Of a stretch of 64,000 nt of DNA, positions 1 to 10,066 are shown one piece after another. The notes under the pieces were generated by a model. It saw only the letters and a program-made list of their open reading frames with translations. It did not search any database and had not been told where the DNA came from. The translations under genes were made by a program, and so were the position numbers. The stretch covers positions 62,001 to 126,000 of the forward strand of contig NJFT01000098.1 of NCBI GenBank assembly GCA_002221725.1. The letters run 5' to 3'. The stretch is from Scedosporium boydii. Taxonomy: Eukaryota > Ascomycota > Sordariomycetes > Microascales > Microascaceae. Every line of letters starts with the position of its first letter. Position 1 is the first letter of the stretch.

Positions 1-999
1 CTGGTTGATGAGGGACAACAGGTCGAATCCGAACGTCCGGTTTTGATTGGCCTTGTGTGCGGTCAGTTCGCCACGGCATACCATGTTTGTCGACGCCTCG
101 ATCTCAAAGGTCATCGATGTCAAGGTGACCGTGGGCAGAGCATGCTGGACCAAGTCGGTTGTCTGGTCGTGGTCGGGCAGGATCAAGAGGCGGAAGGGTA
201 TGGGGTTGGGATTCCCGACTTGGAGAGTAGTGGGATGCTCGACCTGGAGCGAGAAGGCGAACCGCGGGACTTTGGACGAGCCGAAGAACTCGCGGGTTCT
301 CTCCTGAAGAGACAGCGTCGCGGATCCTGAGCCCGATCCGAATTCAGATCCGTGGGTGAGACGATAGGTGTTGATGCGGCAGAGGAAATTGCGGCGGGTG
401 AGGCTGAATTCGGAAATCAAGCCGGGAGTCCCTGCTGGAAGGACGGAAAAGGGCAACACGGCCTGGTCCACTTGACGTCCGCTTCCTCTCGAGCTGGAGT
501 GGAGCTTCGCTTCAAGGAAGTACTCGACAAAGCACTCATAGGTTGTCGTCAGGAACCACCCAGACATGTAAAACACAGGCGGCAGCGAGTGGTTCACAAC
601 CTCCTGCTGAGCCAGTGGGAGATAGCTAAACTTCTGGTCGTTATCCTTCGCCACGGTCGCGGGATCGGGGCCCGACGGAATTGTCAGAGAGAAAGGCCAC
701 TCCTGCCTTCCATCGGCGGCGATGTGAACCGGCCCGTCATGGAGCTGCTGCTCGTTTGCGACGGGGTTGAAGAGGCCGAAGCGGCCGCGGTAGATGCTGG
801 CTCCGGCATGGCCTCTGCTGACGGTTAGTTTGGACTTGGTGCGGCCGTTTAGTTGGATTGTGAGATGCGCTTGGGACGAGACGATTGGTGCGGTTCGCAC
901 GACCCGGCCGGTGATGGTCTCGCCGGCCTGGTAGATGTTATCCCGCCTGTCGAGAATGATCTCCAATGCTGGAGTCAATTTGGCGACTGTTCGGGGCAT
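1..999 (-). CDS. Arrestin-like protein, N-terminal part (runs off the left edge)
   Basis: The minus strand is open from an ATG at 999-997 to base 1, giving 333 codons without a stop, so the gene is partial at its 3' end. The protein starts MPRTVAKLTPALEIILDRR and continues with DNIYQAGETITGRVVR. This is the usual opening of fungal arrestin-N domain proteins: a beta-strand, then the 'Y.pGe.v.G.v' turn. A second beta-rich block (about residues 90-200, including FSLTIPSGPDP and PPVFYMSGWF) fits the same fold. Family members are cytosolic adaptors, often linking ubiquitin ligases to membrane cargo; that role is inferred from the family, and no PY motif is visible in the part present. No intron is needed. 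An AT-rich tract lies just upstream of the ATG. Family fit is good, exact subtype unknown. Confidence 0.8.
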   Translation of the reverse strand, partial: MPRTVAKLTPALEIILDRRDNIYQAGETITGRVVRTAPIVSSQAHLTIQLNGRTKSKLTVSRGHAGASIYRGRFGLFNPVANEQQLHDGPVHIAADGRQEWPFSLTIPSGPDPATVAKDNDQKFSYLPLAQQEVVNHSLPPVFYMSGWFLTTTYECFVEYFLEAKLHSSSRGSGRQVDQAVLPFSVLPAGTPGLISEFSLTRRNFLCRINTYRLTHGSEFGSGSGSATLSLQERTREFFGSSKVPRFAFSLQVEHPTTLQVGNPNPIPFRLLILPDHDQTTDLVQHALPTVTLTSMTFEIEASTNMVCRGELTAHKANQNRTFGFDLLSLINQ

Positions 1000-2252
1000 T
1001 GTTTTTTAGGTTAAGGAAATAAAATAAAATAAAATTGTTTCTTTTAATACGAGGTAGATGGGCGATTGCTCAATTTGATCACTCAGGAAGAAGGAGGCGG
1101 TTGATGCTGTTGAAGCTCCTCGACTCAGTCCGTCGCCTTTCCAAGTGCTCCTTCCATGTAAGCGGCCCGCCTTTTTATATGGACAACATTTCGACTCAAT
1201 GTGGAGATGGCGAGATAGCCGGAAGAAGCATCGATCCCATTTTCCGCAGGGAAATGGGCTCCAATCTCGTTCCTCTCATCTGCTCCTGCTCGACGTATGA
1301 CGAGCTGTCAACCGTAGGACATCCATACCCTCCTCGATCAGAACTGCCTTTATACGACGAATACGGCTACGGAAATTGTCCGCCGGTAAAGCGCGCTTCG
1401 GAAATAAGCCCGATTTGGCGAGGAGATTGTTGGTCCCGGATAACGCCAACGCTGTCTCTCTGCCGTCATTCTCGGAGTGTCTGCCGAGCCGGATCGCTTC
1501 GCTGCTTCGCTGTCTCCCCGTGCGGAAGGAAACCTATCACCTTCGAGGGCTGTGGCAGGACACGACCGCTGATCAACACCGCTGATCGACACCGCCCGCA
1601 TCGTATAAAAAATAACCTCTTAGTCTCGTTAAGGTTTGTAAATGTCATCGGTGGCCGCCTAATTGGTCGTCCGGGACGTTTCACATCACTCTGCACCGGA
1701 ACACTGCATGCTTTGCTGACCGCAGACATCCAATCACACTCAAACCCGAATCTGTATTTAGATATCACCGGACTGATCTCGATCCGTCTTATGGGGCCGC
1801 AGCCCTACGACGTTGAGAGAAGGTTCCTCGCGTCCGTCGTATTCACTCCGAACTCTCATTGTACATGTCGCTTACCTTGGCAACTTGTCTTGCCAAGGAG
1901 ATTCGTCTACAAAGCGAATTACGGCATCTGAAGCGCGTCTAAATTACTGAACATCCGTCTCTGTTTAACGCTGCACACACATCATCACCATGTATGGGTA
2001 TCCGGAGCCAGCTATCCCTCGAGGATCGGCAGCTGAAAAGGAAAGACAGACGAATGATTAGGCAGTGAAAGTAATATAAAACCTCCTTTGATTCTTGCTC
2101 CAAGATGCTCTCATACGAGGTCTCCCTAAGTGCTTCGTAGCATGCTCTCCTCACTGCATCGTTGATCGTTGATATTGATCCCGCTTTTACCTGATAACGT
2201 CAAAGCTATATTCCAAACCAGCTGCCCAGTTGATACTGGTACGCACGTCCAA
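1000..2252. other. Intergenic region between divergent genes
   Basis: This stretch separates the divergent arrestin-like and DUF2306 genes and probably holds both promoters. An AATAAAATAAAATAAAAT-type tract lies at about 1017-1035, next to the arrestin start. A 298-codon open frame on the plus strand (1035-1931) begins with TTG, shows no family resemblance and no third-position bias, and I do not accept it. I see no RNA gene or repeat. Confidence 0.5.
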
Positions 2253-3655
2253 ATGGCCGTCTCAAACCGGCCCCCCGCAAACGGCTTCGTCCGTGTCATG
2301 CGCTTTGTCTACAACCCCATCGGCTTCTCCAAAGGTTACAACTTTATCCTCTTCTTCATTTTCGGTGGAGCTCTGCTGGGCTTCACCCTAGCTCGTTTCC
2401 AATACGTCGACTTCCACGGCAGGTTCTGCGGTCCGCCAAATGGCATGGATCACGCCTTAGCCGGCGAGTGTTACTACTACAACGTGGGCTATGAGAAGAT
2501 CGGTATCATTATGCATCTCGTTTGCATCCTGCCCGCGAGTTTGCTAGTTTGCTTCCAATTCGTCCCGGTAATTCGACACAAGGCCCTGATTATCCATCGC
2601 ATCAACGGCTACATCGTCATCCTTCTGGCTCTCGCAGGGACCGCTGGTGCTATCATGGCTACCAGGCATGCCTTTGGTGGCGGTATGGACATCCAAACTG
2701 GAGTTGGGTTCCTTTCCATCATATTTCTTGTGTCCCTGGTGATGGGATACATTAATATCAAGCGGCTTCAGTTGGAGCAGCATCGCGCTTGGATGTTGCG
2801 CGCATGGGTCTATGTTAGTGCCACCCTCCCTATTCGAGTGTAAGTTCTCACGATGCCGATCTAAACTAATCAATCTGTCTATGAATAGGCGGGCAGCATC
2901 ATCACAGTCAGGATCATTGCCTTCGCCGCATCCGCCATAATTTCGAGCATGGGCCCTTTCTATCAACTTAGAGAGTGTGGCCAGGTCGAAGAAGCCTTTG
3001 GAAATCTCGGCAACTGGACCGCCGTGGTGTATCCAGAGTGCACAGACTACATGGCAGGGAACGACACCCATGCCCTCACGAGGGTCAAAGCCGACGTCAA
3101 CGGGAGTCCCATTGAGCTGGCCGTCGCATTTGGAACCATGTTTGGCGCTTCTCTCTGGCTATCCATAGCCTTACACGCCATAGGAGTAGAGATTTACGTG
3201 AGCAGCAAAGCAAAACTTCCGGGCCATCATCTCATTTCTCTGTGTTGCGGCTTGTGTAGACTTACTAACTCATGCGAACGTCTCAATAGCTTCGCCTCAC
3301 CCCGGCCGAGTCTGAGCGACTACGAAATATCTCCTACCAGCGACAATTGGAGGCCGGCATGAAGAATCCTGGTGCTGCTGGCCTCACCGCAGATAGACTC
3401 GGTGATTCGGACAAGTGGAAGCCCAAGTACGAAAGCTGCTCCGGCGAAGAACATGGGCTCACAACTATTCCGCAGAAAGCACCCGGAGGGGAGACTACGG
3501 CATATCTTGGACCCGGATCAAGCGTACCGATTGACGAACGGGACTCCAGTACACCATCTGTACAACCTCTCGTGTCTCAGGGCCAAGTTCCTCCGAATCC
3601 GGCTCGACTTTATGCATATGACTACCATAACGAACGTGATGCCTATTCTGGGTGA
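2253..3655 (+). CDS. DUF2306-type multipass membrane protein, three exons
   Basis: Exons are 2253-2813, 2889-3197 and 3290-3655. Introns are 2814-2888 (GTTAGT...ATAG) and 3198-3289 (GTGAGC...ATAG). The joined protein is 411 aa. The first junction reads LRAWVY/AGSIITVR and the second GVEIY/LRLTPAESERLR, both continuous for this family, which is why I prefer them to read-through. Six hydrophobic segments are visible: about residues 26-46, 85-110, 115-137, 148-168, 188-210 and 255-285. The loop HGRFCGPPNGMDHALAGECY contains two cysteines. The C-terminal ~120 residues are hydrophilic and rich in Pro, Ser and Gly, probably a cytosolic tail. DUF2306 proteins have no established biochemical role that I can name. 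The ATG at 2253 is the first that fits the family length; upstream codons in frame lack an ATG. Confidence 0.85.
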
Positions 3656-4232
3656 TGGCTAGTGCTCTCTTGACTTTGAATTTGGTATCGGCGAGTTACC
3701 ATATGGTTCGTGCCTATCTGGTATCCCCTTTTTTTTTATATTTTTATTTGTTTTCGTTTTCTTTCGCATCGTTGCTGCAGTGGTGGAACCAGTTTGGTGA
3801 TGGACAACAACATCCGGACGATTTTCTGGGGAGGTCATGGTCCCGGTTTGGGATGCTCTCTTGCATTTATCTTGATAATCTATGAGCCCTATCGAGTTGT
3901 AAGTCGCGCAAAAGAAGTATGATACATGAATCGTGGCCCTCTTTGAAAACATATCTGGGAAATGATTTGATGTTTGGACTCTGTAACTACAGGTGACAAC
4001 TAGATAGTTTCATTTCCATTGACTGCCACAGGAAGGTTCGTATCCAAGAATCCAGCAAGCTGCTTTCACATCCCGTGCTCGTCGGCTACGTAGACGCGTC
4101 CCTCCAAGGTCCGTACACTTACGCTTTCTGCAGACTTCATACTGAGGACGAAAGCGAAAAAGAGCTTATTTGTTAAACGTCATGCATCAAATTGCATCAA
4201 GATAATACTTCGTAGAACTAGAGAGAGAAAGT
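3656..4232. other. Intergenic region between convergent genes
   Basis: This is the shared 3' region of the DUF2306 gene and the decarboxylase-like gene. It contains a T-rich tract at about 3728-3765 and one copy of the 9-mer TACTTCGTA at 4206-4214, about 10-20 bases beyond the stop codon of the minus-strand gene. I see no coding capacity. Confidence 0.5.
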
Positions 4233-5542
4233 CTATGAAGGTATGGTCTTGACTTCCCTCTTGTTCCATGACTTATTGTATAGGCCAAAACATACTTCTC
4301 CCTGTGGCAACCCTCCCACCTGGCACTCACGCGGTGTCATGGGTTTTAGGTTGTGCGGCTCCCGTGTCAGTCTTGGGAGGACTTTGAGGACATTGTTGCG
4401 ACCGATATTGGTGTAGTCGTGCTGGTTGACGTTTGGCCACACATGTTCATCCCACCAAGCTACAAAAGTAGCCGCTGTTAGCGAACAAAGACTTATGGCC
4501 GTAAACAATGGTGTGAAATTGCGAGTAAGTCTAACGTACCGCAAGCATTCGGGATGCTCTCAAAGGGGTAGTCAATGGAGAACATGATGGAGCTGGCGCC
4601 AACCTCGCCAATGGCAAACAACAGTGCCGACGTCGAAAAGTGACCCGACGTGGTGATGAAGAGCTGCTCGCCAAAGTAGTCGCGAACCAGCTTGTCTTTT
4701 CGCATAGGCATGTTGGGGAAACGCCCGCGGTCAAGCTTGTGGTCAATCCGGTAAAGGTCATAGGGACTTGGTGGATGCGTTAGTGCTGGCCTGGAATAAA
4801 AGAAGAAAAAAAAAGGGAAGAAGGAGATGTCGGTATTGGGAAGGGAGAAGGAAACTTACATATGCTCGCCCATATGGCCACATAGGATCTTCAGCTCAGG
4901 GAAACGATCAAGCACTCCGTTCGTCACAATACCAAGGATATGCATATTCAGACGATCCGCATATCCCAGAGCAGAAAAGTCAAGCCACGGCCGCCCCTCC
5001 CACATGAGCTTATGAATTAACTTGTTGGAAGGTCGCGGGTGCATGTAAACGGCAGCCCCAAGCTCGGCCGCAGTCTTCCAAAACACGTCGTACTCGGGCT
5101 GGTCAAAGTAGATCATGCCGTTTCCATCCTCGCCGCAGCTCTGATAATCATTCAGCATCGCACCCACGAATCCCTTCTTCTCAGTCATGCACCGGCGAAG
5201 CTCCTCCGCCGCTTGGGCTGGATCGTGCATACTGAGGGCAGCAAAGGCAGCGAACCTCGTCGGCGCCTTCATCACTTCGGCCTCTAAGCGGTCATTTACC
5301 AACCTCGCCTGCGCTTCGGCCTTGGCCTTGTCGGGAATCCCTTGGCAGCCGGGGGCGACGAAGGAGAGGATCATGAGGTCGACACCGTTCTCGTCCATCT
5401 GCTTAAGCCGCATGTCGTGGATGTCGAGCAGTTCATTGGTGAGACGGGAGCCCGTACCAGGCGCGACGAACTTTCCCGGGTCATTGTTGGAAAGCTCCTC
5501 TGGAATGGTCCAGCACTCTTCGAGAGCAATCTTACCCAGCAT
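4233..5542 (-). CDS. Amidohydrolase-family decarboxylase, 2,3-dihydroxybenzoate decarboxylase-like
   Basis: Exons, in transcript order, are 5542-4860, 4766-4540 and 4459-4233; introns are 4859-4767 and 4539-4460. The protein is 378 aa. The ATG at 5542 gives MLGKIALEE, the family's standard start; an in-frame TTG upstream is not needed. The predicted metal ligands are all in place: Glu8 (LEE), His168 (MHPR), His223 (CGHMGE) and Asp293 (SIDYPFE). Residue 10 is Cys, not the His of gamma-resorcylate decarboxylases, which points to the dihydroxybenzoate decarboxylase side. The first acceptor after CACCAAG gives GEHIPYDLYRID and has a CTAAC branch point 16 bases upstream. An earlier CCAG acceptor would insert eight residues in frame. 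Known members perform non-oxidative decarboxylation of hydroxybenzoates with a divalent metal; the exact substrate cannot be read from sequence. Confidence 0.88.
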
Positions 5543-6734
5543 TGGCAACGAGAATTTTGGAAGAGCCTGAGAGACTTTGAGAGCTAAGAGTAAATGAAGG
5601 CTGTTGATTTCAGAATGCCTGCGCGAGAGGGGGGGGTGTGAGAGCAGAAAAAGACGCTATATCAATGAAGGTATTAATATCTAATATATCGCGAGCTTGC
5701 GCACGCATACGTGCTGCCCTTTATGATAACAGAAGCCATGCCGAACACCACTTCGGACGGTTAGATGTTCTCCGTTGGGGAGCTTGAAAACTAACACGGC
5801 ATTGGCTACCACCAGACGAGGAGGGGGACGCCGGAAAGATAAATCCGATACTTCGTAGAGTGGAAGAAATGGATTGGTTCCGAGAATTGAGAACACACTC
5901 CACAGCTAAAAAAATAAAGTCTTAGGAATACCTTCTTACCACTCCTCTAACAATTCTTCCAGCTCCTCAAGCAGTCCATATCTCAGTGTCGGTTCCAGCC
6001 CCAGATCCCAGCCACATCCCTGAACATCTTGCTCCGATACGCGTGGTGGGCAATTGCAATCCCAAACGCAACGGCTCCCGGGTTTAGTGCGTGCTTGGGA
6101 TTGGGTATGCGTCCTCGGAACTCTGACGTTAGACACCACCGTGTTGGAGACGGAACTTCGCCCAAAGGCCGTATTCAGTCCTCTCGTATGATCAGCTACG
6201 AGTGACCCATTGCTAAATTTAGGCATACAAGGGCAGGCCGAGTTTGAGAAAGAAGTGATTGCTGTTCTCAATCGACGGCCCAAGATTTCTCTTCTTTATA
6301 GGGTAAGCGCCAGATCTCAACTGAACACCAAGAAATTATTGACCGATTAATCCATCATTCAAGGCTGCAGGCTGGCTGTGTCGTCGAACATATTAATATA
6401 TTGCCACACAGAAACAGTGTATCAGGTGAAGGTTATCTTAGCTCATGCTATTCGGATTGGACAATGGAGAAGCATCTACTCACCGACGGGCACAGGGCCA
6501 TAGCCAATGTCAGGAACACCAGAAAACTATCAGTCACCCAACTATTACGGAGTACTTGATCTGACATAGACAGCACGGGGCTTTTAGTTAGTTTGAGCCA
6601 AAGTATAAGAGGGAATGAGGGTTTCAGTAGCAACATCTGTGCCCTTAGATCACGGTCACGCTGAATTGACACCAAGCGTTCACATTGTAGAAGCTGCAGC
6701 TGAATATGAGCCAAGATCTTCTCTCTCACTCCTT
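5543..6734. other. Intergenic region with a repeat fragment
   Basis: This region lies upstream of the decarboxylase-like gene and downstream of the SDR gene. It carries TACTTCGTA at 5849-5857, TACGGAGTA at 6546-6554, and a 47-bp segment (5857-5903) that recurs at 11396-11443. Short open frames at 5681-5896, 5936-6283 and 6448-6738 (minus) show no family match and no coding bias. Confidence 0.5.
5857..5903 (-). repeat. Copy 1 of a 47-bp dispersed repeat fragment
   Basis: Roughly 39-40 of 47 bases match 11396-11443. Read on the minus strand both copies stay open and give similar peptides, CSQFSEPIHFFHS here and CSQFSERIHFLHS in the other copy. Several differences are C/T transitions. It abuts the TACTTCGTA at 5849. 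It looks like a remnant of a mobile or multicopy sequence; neither copy has recognisable ends. Confidence 0.55.
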
Positions 6735-7512
6735 TCAATTGAGTAAAGCGCCTCCCTCAACAAATGTAATGATCCCAGTCTGAAAAATGGTTCTTCATGA
6801 TGCCCAAGTAAGACTCTGCAACATCTCTAGGGTCTCCAACCGTGTCTAGAAGCGAGTTTTTCTTTGATGCTTCTATGGCCTCTTTCCCCCACCTGCCCGC
6901 GGCTCGCTCGAAAAGTTCTGTCCTGATTGCTCCCAGTGAGACGAGGTTGACCCTGATCGGGGCGATTCCAACAGCAAGGCCTCTTGTCAATGCGTCTTTG
7001 GCTCCACCGACGCTTGCCCAGAGGCTCCAGCCAGGTGGCGGTTTATATGTGCCCGCGCCTCCGGTCATAGTGAAAGACGAGGTGTTGGCGGCCCGGAGAT
7101 ACTTTGCCGCCACCTTGGCAAGCATCGTGTCTCCAATAAAATGATATCTGCTGAAATCAACCATGTCTTGGGCAGTTGCGTCACTCAGAGATAGGGTGTT
7201 TGGCAGCGAGCCTGCCGTGGTAATAACATGGTCGACGGCCTTGGATCTGTTGTTGGTGGCGAATTCGAAGAGCTTGGTGATGTCCTCTTCGGCCGTTGGA
7301 CTGGATAAATCGCATACAAAACCCCTGACCTGAGAATTGTGTTCGGGATAGGATGCATGGGGCCTTTGCAATGCTTTGTCGACGTTGTCCTGCGTTCGGC
7401 TGACGACTACCATATCGGCGCCAAACTCGACAGTAGCCTCCGCGATTGCATAGCCGACGCCAGAAGTACCGCCGACAATAACGACTGACTTGCCCGCAAG
7501 CTCCACTGACAT
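6735..7512 (-). CDS. Short-chain dehydrogenase/reductase with C-terminal frameshift
   Basis: From the ATG at 7512 the frame encodes MSVELAGKSVVIVGG with the nucleotide-binding motif GGTSGVG (residues 14-20), a Rossmann-type fold, and SSFTMTGGAGTYKPPPGW before the active-site region. As sequenced it stops at 6757 (251 aa) after NHFSDWDHYIC. The family's usual ending is instead present one frame over: after Phe243 the text QTGIITFVEGGALLN runs to a TGA at 6737-6735. Dropping one base of the AAAAA run (plus strand 6783-6787) joins the two and gives 258 aa. This is either a sequencing or assembly error or a real late frameshift. The catalytic YxxxK is not intact: Lys172 is present (ASVGGAK) but Val occupies the Tyr position, as in a subgroup of fungal SDRs. 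Substrate is unknown. It lies about 1.2 kb upstream of the decarboxylase-like gene on the same strand. Confidence 0.8.
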
Positions 7513-8289
7513 GGTTCGGCATTGTAATGATGATGTACTTCGTACTAACGAAGGCAGACTAGGATGCGGAAGAGAAACTTTTTCACAACTGAAAGCTCTA
7601 GGTTATGAAAAGCTGTTCTTTAGCTCGAGGTGGACTTGAGGTTTGCTTGCACACGGTGCTCCGGCCGCTTGCCGGAGTTGAAGTAGCGAAATAGCTGGGA
7701 GAACAAGATCCTATGTTATCGCCGTTGGGATGCGGCAAAGTGTTCACTAAGTCGAGGAGGAATCTAGGCCACCTGGCCAAGAGGAAGAGTCTCCCGGTCC
7801 GTCTCTAGACGCAATGCACCGGTCCCCTCAAGCTTGGCGACAATTCGTTTGAACCGTGACTCCATCCACGCCCTCCTTTGACAAATGCGGCGAGAAGGGG
7901 TGTCCGCCCTCACCCCGCTCCCTCGGCAGCTGCAGAGGGGAGAGCCAGTGATGCGGTCGACGTCGAAGCAGAGTAATCCAAGGTAATGAAGCCGAAATAT
8001 ATTTGCCTACCCGAGCTTTCGCCGCATCGTTACTGCTTCGTGTCCCTTCTGTGACCTTGTCCCAGAAAGCTGCCGTGCGGTGGATATGTCCATAGCCCGA
8101 CGCTTACCGAAATGCGTTGGGAAAGTCTTCATTGACTACCCATGGCTCTCTCTGCTCTAAAGCCTCGTGCTGCGCCGGGTCATGTGAGAAGACGGACCGA
8201 CGGCTAATGCTGCGCAAGGAGACACTGCGACTAGGTCGATAAGAGATATTCCTCCGGTTTTGCCTGCACGAGCTTGCCGGTCTCTTTAT
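7513..8289. other. Intergenic region upstream of the SDR gene
   Basis: TACTTCGTA, here in the extended form GTACTTCGTAC, lies at 7536-7544, only 24 bases upstream of the SDR ATG, so it would fall in the 5' untranslated or core promoter region. The remainder has only short unsupported open frames. Confidence 0.45.
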
Positions 8290-8545
8290 GGTGGATACGC
8301 GCCGTAGCGCACCGTAGACGGTTGCGCGGCAGCCTGGCAATGAGTAAGACCGAGATGACGTCTGCAAAGTGCAGGTTAACGGTGATGTAAAGCGGCGTTG
8401 TCGAGCATACCCGCCACCCATGGGTGACGTTGGTAGTAACGTATGGATCCGCGCCTAGGGCGAGGAGCAGTGACACAACCTTCTGGCTTCTCGTGGTGAC
8501 TGGAAAGTACGACGGCGTGCTCAGATCTTCAGGTCGACGTTCGTC
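8290..8545 (-). pseudogene. Ankyrin-repeat gene remnant
   Basis: The minus frame reads TPSYFPVTTRSQKVVSLLL, then ALGADPYV, and about 20 residues later TPLYITVNLHFADVISVLL. These are two partly degraded ankyrin repeats (consensus TPLHxAxxxGHxxVVxLLLxxGADP). The frame is not bounded by a plausible gene start and is lost into stops on both sides. No intron model extends it. It is best read as debris of a larger ankyrin-repeat gene. A fragment of a domain that often accompanies ankyrins in fungal STAND proteins lies 800 bp away on the opposite strand. Confidence 0.45.
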
Positions 8546-9323
8546 TTAAACTTGACAGGTTTTAACGCACAATATGAATCACGTCACAGTTGTAAAATAG
8601 TGCCAAGGACACCATGAGGGCTCTCCTCGAGAAATATCCGCTCGGGTATGAAGGGTATCTCCGGCAGAAGGCGACGGCTGTCAACAAGGATGCCGAGTCC
8701 AGTTAATTTCGGTGTAGATAATTGCAGGAAGACTGCGGATGACTGGGTCTTGTTGCCTGCGGAAGACTACCCCAGACAGTAGCGTTTCTCGCGAAGACCC
8801 TCGATGGGATATCCAGTGGAGCGGCAAGGTACGTCCTAGTTACGACAGCTTGCTTAGATGCAGTACAAGCCAGGGACCGATTTCCTGGAAGGCATTATCG
8901 AATCGGAAAGAGAGAGCGGAGCCCCTCGTAACTCCGGACGCGCCCGTCGTGATGGGTATCGCTGGGAGCGCCCATTAATTGGTCCAATGCCGGGACCCCT
9001 TCTGGAATAACTTAAGCATGCGAGTGGAATGGCGATGCTGGATGATTCATCTCAGCGCGGAGTTGTGACGTCCAATCATTAGGGGGCTGCGCGCTTTCGG
9101 AGACAGGTTGATCCGCCGTTGTAACAGATCAGGTGCTCCCCAAGAGACATTCGAATCGAATCGTCAACGTCTTCCCGGCACCGCGGCCTGCTGCCATGGC
9201 CAGGATGAACAACAGTCGCTCGCCGGAAGTGGCTACGGCCCTCATCGACTATTCAATGCCAGCCGACCATCGTCTCTTTACTTAAAGGCAGATTCTCCTG
9301 AGATCCACAGACTTTCAAACGCC
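8546..9323. other. Non-coding region between gene fragments
   Basis: I see no supported gene. The short open frame at 8739-8978 (plus) has no recognisable features. The stretch lies between two oppositely oriented gene fragments and may itself be decayed coding sequence. Confidence 0.35.
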
Positions 9324-9635
9324 ATGGCCGAGACAGTAGGTCTCGCATCGGGTCTCCTTGCGTTAACGGTGTCCGCCTTCAAGTCCGGCACCAAGCTTTA
9401 TGAGACGATCCAAGCCTTTCAATCCCATCCTCGACAAGTCCGAGAGCTCCTGACAGAACTAGACAGACTGAACGTGGTTCTGAGGCTATCCCAGACAGCT
9501 GCCCTTAATGTTGACGTGGAGACTTCGAGGACGAGCTGCTGGAATCCGTGTGTCGCTGTCGAGGCTTTCCGTTTTCTTAGGTCATTTGACATAGGTCAGT
9601 TTACATGCGACTCCTCCACACCCGCACACATCTGA
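9324..9635 (+). pseudogene. Truncated fungal STAND/NLR-type N-terminal domain
   Basis: From the ATG at 9324 the frame reads MAETVGLASGLLALTVSAF, then KSGTKLYETIQAFQSHPRQV and RELLTELDRLNVVLRLSQ. This is the helical N-terminal domain common at the start of fungal NACHT, ankyrin and related proteins (usual form: MAExLGLASGxxAL..FA..S...LY.tI.sfqshpk.vr.L..El..L..VL). Similarity stops near residue 70. The following text is unlike the family and ends at 9635 after 104 codons, whereas the full domain is about 200 residues and normally continues into a large protein. I see no donor site that rescues it. Probably a broken gene; a small free-standing product is possible but less likely. Confidence 0.55.
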
Positions 9636-10066
9636 CCGCTCAGCCACCTTACGGAGAGGCCGCCAAGCCTGCTCAGCTCCCGTGCTGTTGCACCCTGTCT
9701 GCCTTACCTGACAGGAAGGGCCCTCAAAACACCCTCGTTTGCACTCACTCGGGCCCTTCCCTGTAAGCATAAAACTACTGCCCGACCCACAACAAAGAAA
9801 ACGACTGCTGCATTTTTTTACTCCTGGTCCGTCACTCTCCTTCCGACCTGGACAGACACATCTATTAAGTAACTATTTTCATCCTCCTCAAGAGACAGTA
9901 TTTTTGCTCTTTACTCCTTCCGCCTATTCTCTAGGCCTTTCTTTACTACGTACTATCTCTTTCGCTGACAGAGGTTTGCGTCACCTGCTCCCCTGCGGAT
10001 CCCTTCCTTGTTGCTCGCCGGCCCGCTCCGAGCCTCACTGTTACCCAGGGAAACGGCCCCACTCCG
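9636..10066. other. Upstream region of the orphan gene
   Basis: Pyrimidine-rich sequence precedes the ATG at 10067, as is common in 5' regions of fungal genes. No other feature is apparent. Confidence 0.4.

Noticed and set aside
1035..1931. 298-codon plus-strand open frame
   Set aside because: It begins with TTG, shows no codon bias or domain, and lies between two divergent genes where promoters are expected.
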